Source of the DNA: Variovorax sp. WDL1
GTDB taxonomy: Bacteria > Pseudomonadota > Gammaproteobacteria > Burkholderiales > Burkholderiaceae_C
DNA length: 55,738 nucleotides
Assembly: GCF_001541225.1 (NCBI RefSeq)
Contig: NZ_LMTS01000092.1
Location: 1-55,738, forward strand
Direction: 5' to 3'
Shown here: positions 52,068 through 55,738 of the stretch, in pieces
Numbering within the stretch: the first letter of the stretch is position 1
How the letters are laid out: each line of letters opens with the position of its first letter
The notes under the pieces: generated by a model
Database searches by the model: none
Seen by the model: only the letters and a program-made list of their open reading frames with translations
What the model was told of the DNA's origin: nothing
Made by a program: the position numbers and the translations under genes

Positions 52068-52924
52068 TCGAAACCGTCCTCCAGGGCATCCTCCTCGGCG
52101 GCCTGTACACGCTGTTCGCGCTGGGCCAGTCGCTGATGTTCGGCGTCATGCGCCTGACCAACACCGCGCAAGGCGACTTCATCATCCTCGGCGCCTTTGC
52201 CGTGGTCGCCGGCACCACGCTGGCGGGCGGCGCGCCCTTCGCGGTGGCGCTGGCGGTGCTGCCGCTGGCCTTCGGCTTCGGCTACGCGCTGCAGCGCTAC
52301 GTGCTCAACGGCACGCTGGGCAGGGATCCGCTGCCCTCGCTGGTCGTGACCTTCGGGCTCTCGATCGTGATCCAGAACCTTCTGCTCGAGCTGTTCTCGG
52401 CCGATCCGCGATCGATCGAGACCAGCGGCCTCAACACGCAGGGCCTCGCCCTCGGCGACTCGCTCTCGCTGGGCGTGCTGCCACTGGTCATCCTTGCCAT
52501 CGCGGTCGCCGCCACCGCGAGTCTGCAATGGTTGTTCGCGCGCACCGCGCTGGGCCGCTCCTTCCGTGCCGTATCGGACGACCGCGAGATCGCCGAGCTG
52601 ATGGGGCTGGACGCGAAGAAAGTCTATGCCTTCGCCACTGCCATCGCCTTCGTGTTGATCGCGGTGGCCGGCGCGCTGCAGGGGATGCGAACGACGGTAT
52701 CGCCCTCCGACGGTCCCTTGCTGCTGCTGTTCGCCTTCGAGGCCGTGATCATCGGCGGCATGGGCTCCTTCTGGGGCACCCTGGCCGGCGCAATGATCCT
52801 GGGCATCACGCAGCAGATCGGCTTCCGGCTCGACCCGGGCTGGGGCATCTGGGTCGGCCACATCGTGTTCCTGATCGTGCTGGTGCTCCGGCCGCAGGGG
52901 CTGTTTCCCAAGACACGAGGCTGA
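52064..52924 (+). CDS. ABC importer permease, LivH type, 286 aa
   Basis: Hydrophobic protein with about eight membrane helices, opening LQGILLGGLYTLFALGQSLMFGVMRLTN, the LivH signature, and the cytoplasmic coupling loop with AVSDDREIAELMGLDAKKVY. Ends LVLRPQGLFPK. Forms the channel with the LivM-type partner. Confidence 0.92.
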   Translation: MIETVLQGILLGGLYTLFALGQSLMFGVMRLTNTAQGDFIILGAFAVVAGTTLAGGAPFAVALAVLPLAFGFGYALQRYVLNGTLGRDPLPSLVVTFGLSIVIQNLLLELFSADPRSIETSGLNTQGLALGDSLSLGVLPLVILAIAVAATASLQWLFARTALGRSFRAVSDDREIAELMGLDAKKVYAFATAIAFVLIAVAGALQGMRTTVSPSDGPLLLLFAFEAVIIGGMGSFWGTLAGAMILGITQQIGFRLDPGWGIWVGHIVFLIVLVLRPQGLFPKTRG

Positions 52925-52928
52925 CGTC

Positions 52929-53972
52929 ATGACCCGGAACCCATCCCTCGTTGCGAGCGCCACGCCCGCGGCATTCGATGTGGTGCGCAGCACCGCCGCG
53001 AACCGCACCGCCCTGGGCGCGGCAGTCGCAATCGCCCTGCTTGCCGCCACGCTGCCCTTCTGGGGCGAATCAAGCTGGATGCGCGAGTTCGTCGAGATCG
53101 CGTGCTACCTCATCTTCGCGATCATGTGGAACCTGCTCGCCGGCTACGGCGGCATGGTCAGCATCGGCCAACAGGCCTTCTTCGGCTTCGGCGGCTACGT
53201 GATGCTCATGCTGGGCAACTTCGCGGGCGTGAATCCATTCATCGCGATTCCCCTGGGTGCCCTGGCCGCGGCACTGGTCGCGGTGCCGGTGTCCTTCGTC
53301 GCCTTCCGGCTCTCGGGCGGCTACTTCGCCATCGGCACCTGGGTCATTGCGGAGGTGTTTCGCCTCAGCTTCGCCAACGTGTCGGCCGTGGGCGGCGGAT
53401 CGGGCACGACGCTCACCGCGCTGCGCGGCATCGAGAAGGCAACGCGCGAGAGCGTCACCTACTGGATGGCGCTGGCCTGCGTGGTGGCGGCTGTCGCGCT
53501 GGTGTACCTGTTCCTGCGCAGCAAGCGCGGCCTGGCCCTGCTCGCGATCCGCGACAACGAGGTGGCCGCCGAGTCGCAGGGCGTCCCGGTGGCGCGCATG
53601 AAGCTGGCGGTGTACGTGGTTGCGGCATTCGGGGCCGGGCTGGCAGGCGCGCTCTATTTCGTCGGCAACCTGCGCATCAGCCCTGATGCCGCATTCAGCG
53701 TCAACTGGACCGCCTTCGCGATCTTCATGGTGGTGATCGGCGGCATCGGCCGCATCGAGGGGCCGCTGGTGGGCGCGCTGATTTTCTGGGCGCTCAACAA
53801 GTTCCTGAGCGACTACGGGACGTGGTATCTGCTCGGACTCGGGTTGCTGGCGATCGTCGTGACGATCTTCTTCAAGCAAGGGCTGTGGGGGTATGCGCAG
53901 CAGCGCTGGGGGTGGTCGCTGTTTCCAACGCAGAGGGTGCTGGTGGGGGGCATGCGCATATCGGCGCATTGA
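52929..53972 (+). CDS. ABC importer permease, LivM type, 347 aa
   Basis: About nine membrane helices; the family motif GYGGMVSIGQQAFFGFGGY, and the coupling loop LLAIRDNEVAAESQGVPVARMKL. It starts 4 bases after the LivH-type stop. Last gene of the catabolic and transport cluster. Confidence 0.92.
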   Translation: MTRNPSLVASATPAAFDVVRSTAANRTALGAAVAIALLAATLPFWGESSWMREFVEIACYLIFAIMWNLLAGYGGMVSIGQQAFFGFGGYVMLMLGNFAGVNPFIAIPLGALAAALVAVPVSFVAFRLSGGYFAIGTWVIAEVFRLSFANVSAVGGGSGTTLTALRGIEKATRESVTYWMALACVVAAVALVYLFLRSKRGLALLAIRDNEVAAESQGVPVARMKLAVYVVAAFGAGLAGALYFVGNLRISPDAAFSVNWTAFAIFMVVIGGIGRIEGPLVGALIFWALNKFLSDYGTWYLLGLGLLAIVVTIFFKQGLWGYAQQRWGWSLFPTQRVLVGGMRISAH

Positions 53973-54155
53973 GCGGCAACCTGTCACGCCGGCCGACGCG
54001 TGCGGTGGATATGTCGCGGGCGGGCCACTGAATGCCGTGCTTTTTGCACGCTTTGCCGGCTTCCATGCGTTCCATGGGCGCGACGGGACTTCCGCCACTT
54101 CCGTGCACCGCCTCGCGGGCGTTCAATGTCCTGACCGCCCTCACCGAGGCCCGTC
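53973..54155. other. Gap after the transport operon, nothing convincing
   Basis: 183 bases without a gene I can support. A short GTGC-TTTTT-GCAC hairpin (about 54,035-54,048) is the only visible structure, without a proper T tract. Confidence 0.5.
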
Positions 54156-54428
54156 ATGATCACCACCCTGTTGAGTTCGTGCTTCCGCATCTGGCGCCGG
54201 CCCGCGAGACGGCGCCAGCGCCTTGCCGTCTTTGCGCACGCCCACGGCCAGACCATGCTGCTGGATTGCGAGCGGCACCAGCGGGGCTGGTCGGGCGTGG
54301 TGAAGATCCGCGAGGCCTCGCAGGATCGCGTCGTCCACGTCTGCACCGAATTGCGCAGCACGGCTGACGACGCGCTGGGCGATGCGGAGCACGCCGCGCA
54401 GCGGCTGGCCCTGATGTTCGTGCAATGA
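54156..54428 (+). CDS. Small protein of unknown function, 90 aa
   Basis: A basic N-terminus (RIWRRPARRRQRL) is followed by an alpha/beta core with Cys, His and Asp residues (DCERHQRGWSGVVKI, HVCTELRSTADDALGD). The frame looks coding, but the ribosome site is modest and no family is recognised. It converges with the LuxR gene. Confidence 0.55.
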   Translation: MITTLLSSCFRIWRRPARRRQRLAVFAHAHGQTMLLDCERHQRGWSGVVKIREASQDRVVHVCTELRSTADDALGDAEHAAQRLALMFVQ

Positions 54429-54465
54429 GGCGCCGCCTGGAGGACTGATTCATGCGCCTTGTGCG

Positions 54466-55206
54466 TCAGCCCAGCAGGCCCAGCATGGCCGCCCGCACCG
54501 TGGCAGCGGTCTTGTTGGCCGACCTCAGCTTGGAGATGGCGTTCTTCACGTGATAGTTCACGGTGTCGATCGAGATCCGGAGGATGCGCGAGGTCTCCTG
54601 GGTGGTCTTTCCGTCGGCCGTCCATCTGAGGATCTCGATCTCGCGCTCCGTCAGCGGTGTCTCGGGCGACTGGTTCATCCGCGGCACGAGCACGCGGGAG
54701 AACGCCAGGTGGGAGGCATGGGCCAGCCATCGCATGCGTACCTCTTTGGCGTGCAGTTCATTCGCGCTGAGCGGCGGCGTCGATCGCGACAGCGTGAGCA
54801 TGCCGCCGACGCCGTGGCTGTCCAGGCTCGACTGGGCCCACCCATGGCACAGGCCGAATGAGCGCGCTTCCGCCCACAAGGCAGGCGCGTCGGCGAACAG
54901 CGCATCGCTCCAGATGATCGGCGTGCGGTTGTGTCGCGCGTGCCGCACTGTGGGGTCGAGGGTCAGGTAGCCGGCTTCCTCGTAGCGGCGGCGCCACGCC
55001 GGCGGATGGTTGTCGAGCTTGACGACCTTGGGATTGGTGAGGGGCAGCGGCGCGCGCAAGCCATAGGCGCAATGCTCGAATCCCAGCTGGTTCGCCTCGG
55101 CGAGCACCAGCGCGAATATCTGCTCTTCGTCGCGACAGCGATCGAAGGCCGCCATGAGGTCTTCAGCCCATGTCTGCACAACTGGCCTCATGTACTCGCA
55201 GTTCAT
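54466..55206 (-). CDS. LuxR-type regulator with autoinducer-binding domain (solo), 246 aa
   Basis: N-terminal autoinducer-binding domain: Trp71, Tyr75, Asp84, Pro85 and Trp99 reproduce the spacing of the acyl-homoserine-lactone contacts (Trp57, Tyr61, Asp70, Trp85 in TraR). C-terminal LuxR HTH (about 182-242; LTEREIEILRWTADGKTTQE, DTVNYHVKNAISKL). I start at 55206; the open frame extends 58 codons further but those residues are arginine-rich filler. No luxI-type synthase is in the window, so it is a solo, perhaps sensing host-made or foreign signals. Confidence 0.9.
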   Translation of the reverse strand: MNCEYMRPVVQTWAEDLMAAFDRCRDEEQIFALVLAEANQLGFEHCAYGLRAPLPLTNPKVVKLDNHPPAWRRRYEEAGYLTLDPTVRHARHNRTPIIWSDALFADAPALWAEARSFGLCHGWAQSSLDSHGVGGMLTLSRSTPPLSANELHAKEVRMRWLAHASHLAFSRVLVPRMNQSPETPLTEREIEILRWTADGKTTQETSRILRISIDTVNYHVKNAISKLRSANKTAATVRAAMLGLLG

Positions 55207-55437
55207 GGCGGGAAGCAGGGCGGCTCGCCCGCCTGATGGTGCGCCCGCAGAAGGCGGTGTGCCACGTCGTCGTGGCTTGTGCGTGCAAGCGATTTCGCAT
55301 GACAAGGAACGAAAGCGGGCCGGAGCCAGCCATCGTTCAGGTCCTCCCTGTTTTTTGGTGGCGCGAAGATACCTAGGCAAGAGCGCCCATGCAATTCAGA
55401 CGGAAGTTTTATCGGTATCTGGTCAATCCATGGGTGA

Positions 55438-55458
55438 TCGCGCATCAAGATTGCGCGA
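55438..55458. promoter_or_regulatory. 21-bp palindrome, candidate LuxR operator
   Basis: TCGCGCA-N7-TGCGCGA, perfect 7-base arms, about 70 bases before the small secreted ORF and 230 bases upstream of the LuxR gene. Size and symmetry resemble lux-type boxes. The rest of 55,207-55,528 shows no gene. Confidence 0.5.
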
Positions 55459-55528
55459 CAAAAAACGAGTTTTGGTTGCGCTCGGCTCGACTACAGTTCG
55501 GCCGCATCAAAAAAGAACGGGAGCCCCC

Positions 55529-55708
55529 ATGAAGAAGAATTCCGCTGCATTGCCAGCGTGTGCATCGAGATCGCGCGCATCGATGCTCTCCGATCGCCAC
55601 GTATCGACCCGGCTCCTGTGCCGCACAGTCCTCGCCGTCTTCCTGTGCGCCGCCGCGCTCGCAAGCCAGCCCGTCCATGCGGGTTCCGTGAGCTACAGCT
55701 ATCTATGA
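55529..55708 (+). CDS. Short secreted-type ORF, 59 aa, possibly interrupted
   Basis: Begins with a basic segment, then a signal-peptide-like hydrophobic run (about residues 33-51, ending HAGSVS). Only about eight residues follow the expected cleavage site before TGA; the same frame then stays open to the window edge (DVKLNLKGEE). Either a tiny exported peptide, with the next gene starting just outside (GGTGAGGAG at the edge is a possible ribosome site), or a larger secreted protein cut by an in-frame stop. Confidence 0.45.
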   Translation: MKKNSAALPACASRSRASMLSDRHVSTRLLCRTVLAVFLCAAALASQPVHAGSVSYSYL

Positions 55709-55738
55709 GATGTCAAGCTCAATCTGAAGGGTGAGGAG

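Noticed and set aside
1..55738. CRISPR arrays, rRNA genes, insertion sequences
   Set aside because: No regularly spaced repeats, rRNA landmarks or transposase-like proteins were noticed on either strand.
54466..55738. luxI-type synthase next to the LuxR gene
   Set aside because: No protein with the synthase motifs is present up to the window edge.

Overview
The window looks like one contig of a high-GC betaproteobacterium, most likely Burkholderiales and close to Variovorax and other Comamonadaceae. This rests on codon use, an orphan Bug-type binding protein, a DUF1841 gene and the style of the aromatic-degradation genes. It has two parts: the right-hand portion of a prophage (1 to about 26,480) and ordinary chromosome rich in aromatic catabolism (about 26,481 to the end).

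Prophage, 1-26,480. The order is terminase large subunit (cut by the window edge), portal, three small virion-type genes (one with six tandem repeats), scaffold, SU10-type major coat, head-tail adaptor, tail proteins including an S74-type self-chaperoned fibre, internal virion proteins, a collar-type fibre and a lysis cassette. No tape-measure, sheath or tail-tube gene is present, so the virion is probably podovirus-like. A cupin and a 2-oxoglutarate oxygenase sit inside the virion operon, translationally coupled to it. After lysis comes an accessory zone: a membrane protein, a divergent pair around a near-perfect LexA box (SRAP protein and a 91-residue unknown), a DUF3606 protein, an AT-richer three-gene operon starting with a TIGR04255 protein, and two phage-type genes. 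It ends at the 3' end of an intact tRNA-Arg(CCT), the likely attachment site. Integrase, repressor and replication genes are not in view and should lie left of the window.

Chromosome, 26,481-37,452. TamA/TamB, a 2-oxoglutarate oxygenase, a MoxR ATPase / small membrane protein / GNAT / VWA operon, and a divergent dihaem cytochrome c.

Aromatic island, 37,478-53,972. Protocatechuate 3,4-dioxygenase (pcaGH) with divergent pcaQ, then a LysR gene followed by a long same-strand cluster. That cluster encodes two-subunit hydroquinone 1,2-dioxygenase, a Tat-exported KstD-like flavoprotein, a small cytochrome c, an NTF2-fold protein, a 4-hydroxymuconic semialdehyde dehydrogenase candidate, a Bug binding protein, maleylacetate reductase and a complete branched-chain-type ABC importer. 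The dioxygenase, dehydrogenase and reductase account for hydroquinone to 4-hydroxymuconic semialdehyde to maleylacetate to 3-oxoadipate, where protocatechuate catabolism also converges. The flavoprotein, cytochrome and NTF2-fold genes are not part of the described pathway. I think they are the most promising undescribed system here: possibly an oxidation that makes hydroquinone from an alicyclic precursor.

Right end, 53,973-55,738. A small unknown gene, a solo LuxR-type regulator with the full acyl-homoserine-lactone residue pattern, a palindrome that could be its operator, and a short secreted-type ORF.
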